Positions 15,016 through 23,402 of a DNA stretch of 38,125 nucleotides are shown one piece after another. The position numbers were made by a program, and so were the translations under genes. How positions within the stretch are numbered: position 1 is the stretch's first letter; each line of letters starts with the position of its first letter. A model generated the notes under the pieces. The model ran no database searches. It was not told the DNA's origin and worked only from the letters and a program-made list of their open reading frames with translations. The DNA comes from Balneolaceae bacterium UBA7797. GTDB taxonomy: Bacteria; Bacteroidota; Rhodothermia; Balneolales; Balneolaceae. Where the stretch lies: assembly GCA_002480645.1 (NCBI GenBank), contig DLCN01000026.1, positions 1-38,125 of the forward strand, given 5' to 3'.

Positions 15016-17175
15016 TCATTTTATAAGCATCAGTTTTCTGGTTAGCACAGCCTCACCGGCTTTTAGTCTGTACAGATACACTCCTGACGGAAGTTCTGAG
15101 GCGTTCAAAACTTCTCTATAGCTCCCGCCAGCTTTAAATCCGGAAACCAGCGTCATCACTTTTCTTCCATGAACAGTGAATAAACTCAGGTCAATATATC
15201 CTGGTTTTTCTATTTCATAGGTAATGGTGGTTGCCGGATTGAATGGATTCGGATAATTCTGATCCAGCTTAATTTTATAGGTCCTGCCCGATTCCTCTTC
15301 AATATTAACTGCGGTCAGATCAAAAGTTTCACAGGAAGACCATTTATAGGCAAATGTAGTGTCGGAAGCTCCCAGAAAATATCCACGGTCGGCATTATAA
15401 TAACCCACACACGCTGAAGGTACCGTCTCCCGATATCCCCAGTCGTTCCTGTTCAGGAAATACCAACCACCTTCTGCTCCGGTATCCACTTTTGTTTCAT
15501 AGGTATAGATATTTCCGGTCAGGTTCTGCATTTCCATGATGCTCCAGTCGCTGCCGTTCACCCGCGTAAAATCGCCGGTTACATATACTCCGTTCGAGGT
15601 ATTAACGCCGGACATATCTACTGCAAATGTTACCGTGATCTCCGGATCTTGTGGCTGAATCACAGAAATGGAGGTACAACTTGCCCACTCAAACTCAAAT
15701 GAGTAAATATCGCCGGTGGTATCATACGTTCTGTTCGAACCTCCTTCTGAGGCGCATTCAACGGGAATAGTTTCCCGAACACCCGGCTCATCGCCATTCA
15801 TGAAATAATACTCACCATTACTTCCCGGCTCCATATATCTGGTGATTGAATACCGGTTTCTACCCTCATCAAACATTGGGGAGACCTCTTCTTCTCCGTC
15901 ACCGTCAAAATCACTAACCAGGTACACGCCATCGCTGACCTCCTCTGATTTCATATCAACTCTGAAAGTAACCAGTTCCGGATCGTCCAATGCATAAATG
16001 TAGGGCTCCATCCACTGTCCGGCGCCGGAAGGAATGAAATCGTACGTATCGGAACGGAAAAAAGCTACGTGATCGTGAGAAGAGCCCTCGCTCCAGGCTG
16101 TGCTGCATCCGGTAGAAACCCAGGCTGATTCCCAGAAAATAACTCCATCTCCGCCGTTGTTCTTCACTGCATTGGTTAGATCTACCATGTAGCGCAATTG
16201 ATTTGCGGGATTCAACGGTAAATATCCGGTTACTCCGTCGCTCACAATATTGGGATTTCCGTCGAAATTGGCGCTCGTCCAGGGATAGGCCGTTTCCAGG
16301 ATCATGATCTTTTTATCGGGGTACTCATTCCGTAACCGTGCAACCTGCGTTCCGATCCCGGAGATCGTGCTACCGTGATAATTTTCGTAGTATGAAAAGC
16401 CGATCACATCAAAATCAGTGATTCCGTTATTTACCGCATTCTGGTACCACCATTCCAGCCCGCTGCCAACCCCGGCATAATGCAAGGCGATATCGATATG
16501 AGTATCCGCACTATCTGCCACGGCTCTCGCTGCACTAATGCCGGCATTAAAAAGTTTAGCATGGCGCGACCAGCTATCACTTAAAAATTCTACTCCCTCA
16601 TAATTCACATTCATACTCCGATGGCGCATTATTCCGCTGTTCGTCTCATTACCAACCTGAATCATCTCGGGCAGTAACCCTTCCTCGTTCAGGTCGCTCA
16701 ACACTTTATGGGTATAATTATACACGGAGTCGGCCAGTGCGTCTTCTCTCGGTCCCACGAAATACCAATTCTGAGTGAGGATCTGCCGACCGGGATCGGC
16801 CCAGAAATCAGAATAATGAAAATCGAGTAACACATTCATTCCTGCAGCTTTTGAACGTTGTATTGCTTCCTTGACGTCGTCATAGTCGCTGTACATTTCC
16901 TTCACCCCATCGGGTTGATCAATGCTTCGTTGCCAGGTAGGTTTGATCCAAAGGCGCAGACGAACCAGATTATTTCCATGATCTGCATAGATCTGATACA
17001 CATCTTTAACTTTGCCGTCTTCTTTAAAGTCGGCCCCGCAATCTTCCATTTGATTAGCGTAGGAAAGGTCGTTTCCAAAATAAAAAGCTTCTTGTGCCGC
17101 AACAGGTTTCGCGATCGTCGCAGCTAGTATGACGATCCATAAGATCTCAACCCGGAATCTTGTGTTATTCCACAT
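15016..17175 (-). CDS. Secreted GH53 endo-beta-1,4-galactanase with T9SS sorting domain
   Basis: GH53 enzymes cut beta-1,4-galactan side chains of pectin (type I arabinogalactan). The 719-residue order is: signal peptide about 1-27 (ends VAAQ), GH53 barrel about 30-390, two tandem accessory beta modules (about 400-500 and 512-610), and a C-terminal type IX secretion sorting domain (about 640-719: LDQNYPNPFNPATTI...GVYLYRLKAGE...KLMLIK). Catalytic residues are visible: acid/base Glu177 in QVGNETNSG and nucleophile Glu294 in MILETAYPW. The two modules share a 'VTF.VDM....GVY...DF' start and 'R E T . P . . C' positions, and resemble starch-binding-like SusE/F modules. No SusC/SusD pair is adjacent. 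A LacI-type palindrome sits just upstream. Confidence 0.94.
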   Translation of the reverse strand: MWNNTRFRVEILWIVILAATIAKPVAAQEAFYFGNDLSYANQMEDCGADFKEDGKVKDVYQIYADHGNNLVRLRLWIKPTWQRSIDQPDGVKEMYSDYDDVKEAIQRSKAAGMNVLLDFHYSDFWADPGRQILTQNWYFVGPREDALADSVYNYTHKVLSDLNEEGLLPEMIQVGNETNSGIMRHRSMNVNYEGVEFLSDSWSRHAKLFNAGISAARAVADSADTHIDIALHYAGVGSGLEWWYQNAVNNGITDFDVIGFSYYENYHGSTISGIGTQVARLRNEYPDKKIMILETAYPWTSANFDGNPNIVSDGVTGYLPLNPANQLRYMVDLTNAVKNNGGDGVIFWESAWVSTGCSTAWSEGSSHDHVAFFRSDTYDFIPSGAGQWMEPYIYALDDPELVTFRVDMKSEEVSDGVYLVSDFDGDGEEEVSPMFDEGRNRYSITRYMEPGSNGEYYFMNGDEPGVRETIPVECASEGGSNRTYDTTGDIYSFEFEWASCTSISVIQPQDPEITVTFAVDMSGVNTSNGVYVTGDFTRVNGSDWSIMEMQNLTGNIYTYETKVDTGAEGGWYFLNRNDWGYRETVPSACVGYYNADRGYFLGASDTTFAYKWSSCETFDLTAVNIEEESGRTYKIKLDQNYPNPFNPATTITYEIEKPGYIDLSLFTVHGRKVMTLVSGFKAGGSYREVLNASELPSGVYLYRLKAGEAVLTRKLMLIK

Positions 17176-17198
17176 CTGTTTGGTACTTGGTTCGTTAG

Positions 17199-17216
17199 AA
17201 TGTTATCGATAACATT
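17199..17216. promoter_or_regulatory. LacI-family operator palindrome upstream of GH53
   Basis: AATGTTATCGATAACATT is a perfect 18-bp palindrome with a central CG, the hallmark of LacI/GalR-family operators. It lies 24 bp upstream of the GH53 start, where a repressor would block the leftward promoter. No LacI-type regulator is encoded in this window, so the regulator would act from elsewhere. Confidence 0.75.
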
Positions 17217-17422
17217 TTGACTTAAACTAGCTAATCCTGATCAATAAAACACGAACGTAAAATTCATTAATCCCATAGCTATTGAGACGAAAAATGGCGA
17301 TTTTTACAGAGTTGCCGAATAAGTTAATTATCCACAAAAATCATTATTTTTCCACGGCATCTTGCAATAGAACTTATAAATTCGTTTCTATAAACAACTT
17401 ATAACCATCGCAATAATAACGT

Positions 17423-18193
17423 ATGCAATCAGATGGATTTGATGGTGAGCTTTGGGATGAACACCGCTGGGAAGCTCACTTAAATGAGGTAGAGAAAAAG
17501 AGTGATCAATTGAGGAAGTTCATTTCTTCTGATCCTAAAGGTAACATACCCCGATGGCTCACCTTATTAAAAGAAAGTATAAATGAAGACGACGCATTCG
17601 AAGCGTATGTAGAGGAAGAACTTTTACTTGATGAAGCCTATTTCCCTGAAGATGAGGACTGGGAAGATGATGAGGACGACGAATTTGACGGCGAAGACTT
17701 TCTCTTCGGTGAGTTTGATGAGTTCCCTGATCTGGACGATGAAGCGGATGAGTTTGAATCCGGAGAAGAATGGAAAGCACTGAGTGATGAATTCGCAGAC
17801 TCTGATTACGGCTCGCTCGATAACCTGATCATTTATACGGTTGCTAAAGATCTGGCTGTTGATGTGTTAAAATGGGCAGAATCTGTTCCGGCCAAAGCAC
17901 ACACAAAGAACTTCCAGGAGTTTGTTGGCGATTCACTTAAGATCGGAGCAAAATTAGCCGGCGGCTATTCTTTTGGATTTGAACCGGAGTATTTAGGAGC
18001 AAATATCGCCTACACCAAAAAAGCTTTAGCTTGCGCGAATCAATGTCTTTCTCTGATGACAAGCTTAAAAAGTGCCGATTATTTCACCAAAGCAGCATAT
18101 GGCGATTTGAATTCCCGATTATTCGAACTTCGTAATGATATCGGTGTGTACGTGCAGGAATTACGGGATCGTTTCCGCTTCGGGATCGATTGA
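17423..18193 (+). CDS. Unknown protein with very acidic linker and helical C-terminal domain
   Basis: I recognise no family. The 256-residue protein lacks a signal peptide. Residues 1-50 are a charged helical segment. Residues 76-116 are extremely acidic (26 of 41 residues Asp or Glu, with scattered Phe). Residues 130-256 are mostly helical, with the centre KIGAKLAGGYSFGFEPEYLGANIAYTKKAL laid out like the middle of 23S rRNA intervening-sequence four-helix-bundle proteins ('NIAEGf.R....ef..fl..A..s..E'). That likeness is a weak inference. It is preceded by a 225-bp AT-rich region and followed by the asparaginase gene tail-to-tail with no spacer. A frame on the opposite strand (17559-17780) is a shadow. 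Confidence 0.8.
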   Translation: MQSDGFDGELWDEHRWEAHLNEVEKKSDQLRKFISSDPKGNIPRWLTLLKESINEDDAFEAYVEEELLLDEAYFPEDEDWEDDEDDEFDGEDFLFGEFDEFPDLDDEADEFESGEEWKALSDEFADSDYGSLDNLIIYTVAKDLAVDVLKWAESVPAKAHTKNFQEFVGDSLKIGAKLAGGYSFGFEPEYLGANIAYTKKALACANQCLSLMTSLKSADYFTKAAYGDLNSRLFELRNDIGVYVQELRDRFRFGID

Positions 18194-19189
18194 TCAATCC
18201 ACCCAGATCCCTACTTCTTTTAACCCCTCCGAATCCCGGGCCGCCCGGAACATGGAGCCTGTATTTGTACGCATGGATATGTTTCCATATTTATCCACCG
18301 CGATAAATCCGGCTTCTTTTGGATTAAGAAGTTCATCCACCAGATAATACATCGATTCCTGAAGACTGCTATCTGTAAACTGCATGTACATAGCCAGAGC
18401 ATGGGCACTTACATTAAGCATGATGCGTTCTCCCCAACCCGTTGCTGAAACCGCAACCAACTCATTGGCATATGTGCCCGAACCAATGATCGGAACATCG
18501 CCAACCCGGCCAAACTTCTTGTTGGTCATTCCTCCGGTTGAGGTACCGGCCACCAGATTACCTTCGCTATCCAAAGCCACGCACCCCACGGTTCCCATCT
18601 TCCAGCTATTGTCTTCCAGCAATTCTAAATTTCCGCCGGTTCCGGCATTCGCGCGTTTCCAGGCCTCGTATCTTCTTTGAACTTTAAAGTATTCCGGATC
18701 AACCCGCTCTACCGTGGTCTGATCTGCAAACTTCTCGGCCCCATCCCCCGCAAAAAACACATGGTTTGATTCTTCCATCACTTTTCGGGCCAGAGAAATA
18801 GGATTCTTCACGGTAGTTACACCGGTAATGGCCCCGGCATTCTTTTGATTCCCAAACATAATGGCAGCATCGAGTTCATTTTTCCCCTCTGCGGTGAACA
18901 CGGCTCCACGCCCGGCATTAAATAGTTCATTATCCTCCAGATAATTGATCGTTTGTTCCACTGCATCCAATGCCGACCCCCCGTTTTCAAGAATTTCAGC
19001 TCCAATACTTACCGCTTCGTTCAGCGCATTTATGTAGGCTTCCTGTCGGTCCTTTGGCATATCTTTAGGAACATTTCCTGCCCCGCCATGAATGGCGATC
19101 GCCCATTTCTTTGGTTCAGCCTTTTGTGCGTACAGAGTTCCTGTTATACAAAAGACCGCAATGAACGTGAGTGTAAGTAGCTTTTTCAT
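18194..19189 (-). CDS. Secreted isoaspartyl peptidase / L-asparaginase (type 2, Ntn hydrolase)
   Basis: These enzymes remove beta-aspartyl residues from damaged peptides and hydrolyse asparagine, after self-cleavage into two subunits. The 331-residue precursor has a signal peptide (MKKLLTLTFIAVFCITG, cut near LYAQ). IHGGAG opens the alpha subunit. LDAVEQ and FNAGRGAVFT (oxyanion region) follow. The beta subunit starts at the catalytic Thr of KMGTVGCVALDSEGN, the family's 'HdTVGaVAlD' with Met-Gly replacing the usual His-Asp. Later come TSTGGMTNK, GRVGDVPIIGSGTYA and SATGWGE. An ATG three codons earlier (19198) is also possible. The export signal suggests a periplasmic role. Confidence 0.93.
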   Translation of the reverse strand: MKKLLTLTFIAVFCITGTLYAQKAEPKKWAIAIHGGAGNVPKDMPKDRQEAYINALNEAVSIGAEILENGGSALDAVEQTINYLEDNELFNAGRGAVFTAEGKNELDAAIMFGNQKNAGAITGVTTVKNPISLARKVMEESNHVFFAGDGAEKFADQTTVERVDPEYFKVQRRYEAWKRANAGTGGNLELLEDNSWKMGTVGCVALDSEGNLVAGTSTGGMTNKKFGRVGDVPIIGSGTYANELVAVSATGWGERIMLNVSAHALAMYMQFTDSSLQESMYYLVDELLNPKEAGFIAVDKYGNISMRTNTGSMFRAARDSEGLKEVGIWVD

Positions 19190-19315
19190 AATCAGCATTT
19201 GGTTTAATTGAAGCCGGATCGATTCTCTGAAAATCTACATGAAAAACTATTTTCTATGCAAATCCGCTTCATTTTTTACATTTTATTCCTGAATTAATAG
19301 AAACAGGTTTAGTTA

Positions 19316-19343
19316 TTTAGGCTTTTAATCAATAAAGCCTAAA
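19316..19343. promoter_or_regulatory. Perfect inverted repeat upstream of the glycosyltransferase-phosphorylase operon
   Basis: TTTAGGCTTT (19316-19325) and AAAGCCTAAA (19334-19343) form a perfect 10-bp stem with an 8-nt loop, 115 bp before the start at 19458 and about 127 bp upstream of the divergent asparaginase. No T-tract follows in either direction. It could be an operator or leader hairpin for the rightward compatible-solute operon. Confidence 0.4.
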
Positions 19344-19457
19344 AGGAATTAATATTTCTTCTATTTGATTTTATACCATAGTTTTATCACCATTACAGGC
19401 TTAAATATAGAGGTAGTACATTTAACCTGATAAACCAAGGCATTTATTTCATTATCT

Positions 19458-20729
19458 ATGACTAAAGAGAGAATTGGATTCATCTCTACACGATTTTCAG
19501 GAACGGACGGGGTTTCGCTGGAGGCAGCTAAATGGGCCAAAGTGATGGAAGAGGACGGCCATGATATTTTCTGGTATGCCGGCCGTATTAACCGACCCAA
19601 AGAGATAAGTATGTGTGTTCCGGAAGCCCATTTCGAGCATCCTGAAATTACCTGGATCAATAAACGGATCTGGGGTTCTACCAAGCGCTCCAAATTTGTG
19701 ACCGACCGGATCCGCAATTTATCCTATTACCTTAAAGACACCCTGCATCAGTTTATCGAAAAGTACGACATAACGCTGATCGTGCTCGAAAATGCAGTGA
19801 CCATTCCCATGAATTTACCTCTGGGTGTGGCTTTAGCCGAATTTTTACTGGAGATTGATATTCCGGCGATCGCTCATCACCATGATTTTTACTGGGAACG
19901 CTCTCGATTTTCTGTAAATGCGGTGAATGATTATCTGGAAATGGCCTTCCCGCCGAAAGACCCGGAACTCTATCATACCGTCATCAACAAAAACGCCGCT
20001 GATGACCTGGCCTGGCGCAAAGGCTGTTCATCTACCCTGGTGCCAAATGTGATCGACTTTAAGGAAGACGATCCGAACATACATGTAGATGCCGCAGAAA
20101 TGAAGCGTGAACTGGGATTTGAAGAGGACGATATCATATTTCTTCAACCCACCCGGGTAGTTCCCCGAAAAGGAATTGAACATGCCATTCAGCTAATAAG
20201 TATGCTGGGCAACGACAAGATCAAACTATGTATTTCTCACGATTCGGGCGATGAAGGGTATGATTACGAATCGATGCTTCGGGAAATGGCTGCACGCGAA
20301 AATGTGGATATGCGCTTTGTAAATGCCCGAGTTAGTGAAGAACGAAAAACATCGCCAACCGGTGAAAAGATCTATTCGCTTTGGGATGTCTACGCGATCG
20401 CCGATCTGGTGACCTACACAAGTTTATACGAAGGGTTTGGAAACGCCTTTCTGGAAGCCATCTATCACCGTAAACCATTACTGGTTAACCGGTACGATAT
20501 CTTTATGCGCGATATTGAACCCAAAGGATTTCAAACCATCACCATTGATGGCTATGTGACCAACTATACGGTCAATCAGGTTCAGAAACTGCTGGACGAT
20601 AAGGAACTACAAAAGAAAATGACCGACACTAATTACGATCTCGGTAAAAAATATTACAGCTACGAAGTTTTGAGGCACAAACTAAGACTGGTATTAAGCT
20701 CAATCCGCGGGGAGGTGTATCATGACTAA
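19458..20729 (+). CDS. GT4 glycosyltransferase of the glucosylglycerate locus
   Basis: A 423-residue retaining GT-B glycosyltransferase. The N-terminal half has the acceptor loop RFSGTDGVSLEA (12-23) and AIAHHHDFYWERSRF. The C-terminal half has FLQPTRVVPRKGI and the family EX7E motif, Glu325...Glu333 in SLYEGFGNAFLEA, for sugar-nucleotide binding. The stop codon overlaps the start of the GH13_18 phosphorylase by 8 bp, so the two are translationally coupled. Given gpgS in the facing operon, this may add a sugar to glucosylglycerate, as mannosylglucosylglycerate synthases do, or make another glycerate-based glycoside. The acceptor and donor cannot be read from sequence. Confidence 0.88.
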   Translation: MTKERIGFISTRFSGTDGVSLEAAKWAKVMEEDGHDIFWYAGRINRPKEISMCVPEAHFEHPEITWINKRIWGSTKRSKFVTDRIRNLSYYLKDTLHQFIEKYDITLIVLENAVTIPMNLPLGVALAEFLLEIDIPAIAHHHDFYWERSRFSVNAVNDYLEMAFPPKDPELYHTVINKNAADDLAWRKGCSSTLVPNVIDFKEDDPNIHVDAAEMKRELGFEEDDIIFLQPTRVVPRKGIEHAIQLISMLGNDKIKLCISHDSGDEGYDYESMLREMAARENVDMRFVNARVSEERKTSPTGEKIYSLWDVYAIADLVTYTSLYEGFGNAFLEAIYHRKPLLVNRYDIFMRDIEPKGFQTITIDGYVTNYTVNQVQKLLDDKELQKKMTDTNYDLGKKYYSYEVLRHKLRLVLSSIRGEVYHD

Positions 20730-22458
20730 TGTAAGTCCCGCAACATTTCTTGGAAGTATAAAGCACCGTCTGGAATTTCTGTATGGGGATGAGGCTGAAC
20801 AGTGTATAAAACGCCTTCATATGTTATTTGGTCGATATGAAGTGCTTCCGATCGAAGAAAAACCGGCTCCTCACTGGACTGAAAAAGATTCAATTCTCAT
20901 CACTTATGGCGATACGATCAAAAAAGAAGGAGAACATCCGTTACAATCGCTACACACATTTGCGAAAGAACGGATCGGTGATGCCGTAAGCGGTATCCAT
21001 ATTCTTCCATTCTTTCCCTACTCGTCGGATGACGGCTTTTCGGTGATCGATTATCGCAAAGTGCGCGAAGATCTGGGTGGTTGGTGGCAGATCACCGATA
21101 TTTCGAAGGATTACCGACTGATGGCTGATCTTGTAATTAATCACGTATCCCAAAAAAGTATCTGGTTCAAAGATTATACCAAAGGCATCGCTCCCTATTC
21201 CGATTTCTTTATTGAAGAAGATCCTGAAACGGACCTGAGTGGCGTTACCCGACCCAGAACATCACCTTTACTCACCAAAGTACAGACCGAGACAGATGAC
21301 CGGTACGTGTGGTGTACATTCAGTGCCGATCAGGTAGATGTTGATTTTTCAAATCCTGATGTACTTTTCGAATACCTCGACATCATCATGTTCTACATTT
21401 CGAAAGGGATCACTGTAATCAGATTGGATGCCATTGCCTATCTGTGGAAGCGTGTGGGCACGAATTGTATCCATCTTCCGGAGACGCATGAAGTCGTAAA
21501 ACTGATCCGGGATATTTTTGATGTGGTTGCTCCTCATGTGACCATCATCACCGAAACCAATGTGCCGCACGATGAGAATGTGTCGTATTTCGGGATGGGT
21601 GATGAAGCACACATGATCTATCAGTTCAGTTTGCCTCCATTGCTGTTGTATACCTTGTTATTTCAAAACGCAACCTATCTCACACGATGGGCCAAGAACC
21701 TGGAATCACCACCGGCCAATTGTTACTATTTTAACTTTCTGGCTTCGCATGATGGCGTTGGTGTCCGGCCGCTTGAAGGTCTGGTTCCGGATGAAGACTT
21801 TAAAGCTCTGGTCGATTCCATCCCCGAGCAAGGCGGTCTCGTTTCAAAAAAGGCCAATGCTGATGGAAGTGAGAGTCCTTATGAATTGAATATCACCTAT
21901 TTTTCTGCCCTGGCTGATTCTGAGCTCGTAAAAGAGAAATATCAGATCCAGCGCTTCCTGTGCGCGCACACTATCATGCTCACTTTACAAGGTGTTCCGG
22001 GCATTTATATTCATTCAATGTTAGCTACCTCAAACGATCACGAAGGCGTAAAGACCAAGAAATACAATCGTGCCATTAACAGAAGGCAGTGGGAATACGA
22101 CGAGTTAAACTCCTTGCTGGATGATGAAAACACCGAACATGCTCAGGTTTTTGAGGCGCTGAAAGAGCGGTTGAAGATCCGTTCACAGCAACCGGCCTTT
22201 CACCCGGAAGCTCCGCAGAAGATCTATTCCGTAGATCCTGCATTCTTCACCGTCATACGCCGGTCTCACGACAATACGCAAACCATCCTGTCGGTGAGTA
22301 ACGTAACCAATGAGCCACAGACTCTGGAAAAGGAAAAGTATGCTTTACCACTTAACCGATATGATTCCTATGAAAACCTGTTAGGCGAGGACATCACGGC
22401 AAGTAAAGAACCGATCATTCTGCAACCCTTTGAATCGATCTGGCTGGTAATAAAATGA
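20722..22458 (+). CDS. GH13_18 phosphorylase, probably glucosylglycerate phosphorylase
   Basis: GH13 subfamily 18 holds sucrose phosphorylase, sucrose-6-phosphate phosphorylase and glucosylglycerate phosphorylase (the YcjM type). The 578-residue length fits the last group, since sucrose phosphorylases are nearer 490-505. Catalytic residues are intact: nucleophile Asp236 in IRLDAIAYLWK, acid/base Glu278 in IITETN, and the stabilising Asp344 in FLASHDGVGVRPLEG. The last segment, with RPLEG after HDG, is as I recall it from YcjM-like enzymes; sucrose phosphorylase has DTHDGIGV. It would release glucose 1-phosphate from glucosylglycerate, recovering stored solute when salinity falls. The nearby gpgS supports this substrate. 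Confidence 0.9.
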   Translation: MTNVSPATFLGSIKHRLEFLYGDEAEQCIKRLHMLFGRYEVLPIEEKPAPHWTEKDSILITYGDTIKKEGEHPLQSLHTFAKERIGDAVSGIHILPFFPYSSDDGFSVIDYRKVREDLGGWWQITDISKDYRLMADLVINHVSQKSIWFKDYTKGIAPYSDFFIEEDPETDLSGVTRPRTSPLLTKVQTETDDRYVWCTFSADQVDVDFSNPDVLFEYLDIIMFYISKGITVIRLDAIAYLWKRVGTNCIHLPETHEVVKLIRDIFDVVAPHVTIITETNVPHDENVSYFGMGDEAHMIYQFSLPPLLLYTLLFQNATYLTRWAKNLESPPANCYYFNFLASHDGVGVRPLEGLVPDEDFKALVDSIPEQGGLVSKKANADGSESPYELNITYFSALADSELVKEKYQIQRFLCAHTIMLTLQGVPGIYIHSMLATSNDHEGVKTKKYNRAINRRQWEYDELNSLLDDENTEHAQVFEALKERLKIRSQQPAFHPEAPQKIYSVDPAFFTVIRRSHDNTQTILSVSNVTNEPQTLEKEKYALPLNRYDSYENLLGEDITASKEPIILQPFESIWLVIK

Positions 22459-22460
22459 GC

Positions 22461-22486
22461 CTGATCCGATCGTGATCAGATTTTGT
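22461..22486. terminator. Hairpin between the two convergent solute operons
   Basis: CTGATC (22461-22466) and GATCAG (22474-22479) form a stem just after the stop at 22458, followed by ATTTTGTG. It is a weak terminator for the rightward operon, in only 34 bp between convergent stops. Confidence 0.45.
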
Positions 22487-22492
22487 GCTTTC

Positions 22493-23401
22493 TCAGATAC
22501 ATTGCAGTATCTGCGTTAAATGTGTGATGGTTATGTCCGGCGTGAGGTTCTCACAGCGGGCATCTCCCTCACGGAGTCTGAGCGAGCGCTTATCACCCGC
22601 AAAAAAGGCGGTTTTAAAACCTACCTGCTGCGCCGGATACATATCATTCAACAGGTCATTTCCTACAAACAAAAATTCCGACGGATCGCCATTGAGTGTA
22701 TTTCTGATATGGTCTGCTGCAATTTCATAAAATGCGACAGAAGGTTTAGCTATATCTTCTGCAAAAGACCAAAAGCAATTCTCTTCCGGAAAACCCATCT
22801 CCTCCAGAGATCTTCCTGACAATGCTTCTAAGGTAGGTGGTGTATAGAATGACGAATTAGAAATGATGCCCGTGATCATGTCTTTGTCTTTCAATCCGGC
22901 CATAAGTTCTTCCAGTCCCGGCATTAACCAGGGATCATCGTACCTGATCACAAAATCTGTAATAAAATCCGGGGCAATCTCAGTGTCAAAACCGTCGATG
23001 AGTTTACTCTCTTCAAGTTCTTTCATTATTCTGATCCAAATTGGTATGATCTCTACTTCGGGATAATCAACTCCCTCCGCTTTCTTTATAGCGTGTTCTT
23101 CATCTATGTACGCGTGTAATAATTCGATCGCTTTTGAAACAGCCTCTTCCCTGTACTGAATGCCAAAATCATTAAAGGTCTTTGTGAGCAAATTGATCTC
23201 TCTGCTTCCATCTCTTCGAAGCATGGGCTCTGTTCCGGAGATCATGATGGTTCCATACACATCAACAAACACTCCTTTTATATCTTGTAATTTTTTAAGG
23301 TTTGGTTGTAATTCTGTAGGAATGGGTTCTTTTGGTGTACTTAATCGGGAAATACGCTCTATTAATGCTTTTTTCTTCTCTTCTGTAAGTTCTACACTCA
23401 T
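22493..23401 (-). CDS. HAD-superfamily protein with DxYGT motif, candidate GpgP
   Basis: Last gene of the leftward operon, where a phosphatase for glucosyl-3-phosphoglycerate (GpgP) is expected. The 302-residue protein has the HAD elements: motif I FVDVYGT (Asp47), motif II ISNSS (Ser181), motif III AKP (Lys219) and motif IV VGNDLLND (Asp249, Asp253). HAD phosphatases have DxDGT in motif I, with the second Asp as acid/base. Here it is Tyr49, as in 2-haloacid dehalogenases (DAYGT). So it may not be a standard phosphatase, or the acid/base is supplied otherwise. The first 40 residues form a helical extension. It starts 1 bp after the upstream stop. Confidence 0.87.
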   Translation of the reverse strand: MSVELTEEKKKALIERISRLSTPKEPIPTELQPNLKKLQDIKGVFVDVYGTIMISGTEPMLRRDGSREINLLTKTFNDFGIQYREEAVSKAIELLHAYIDEEHAIKKAEGVDYPEVEIIPIWIRIMKELEESKLIDGFDTEIAPDFITDFVIRYDDPWLMPGLEELMAGLKDKDMITGIISNSSFYTPPTLEALSGRSLEEMGFPEENCFWSFAEDIAKPSVAFYEIAADHIRNTLNGDPSEFLFVGNDLLNDMYPAQQVGFKTAFFAGDKRSLRLREGDARCENLTPDITITHLTQILQCI

Positions 23402-23402
23402 G

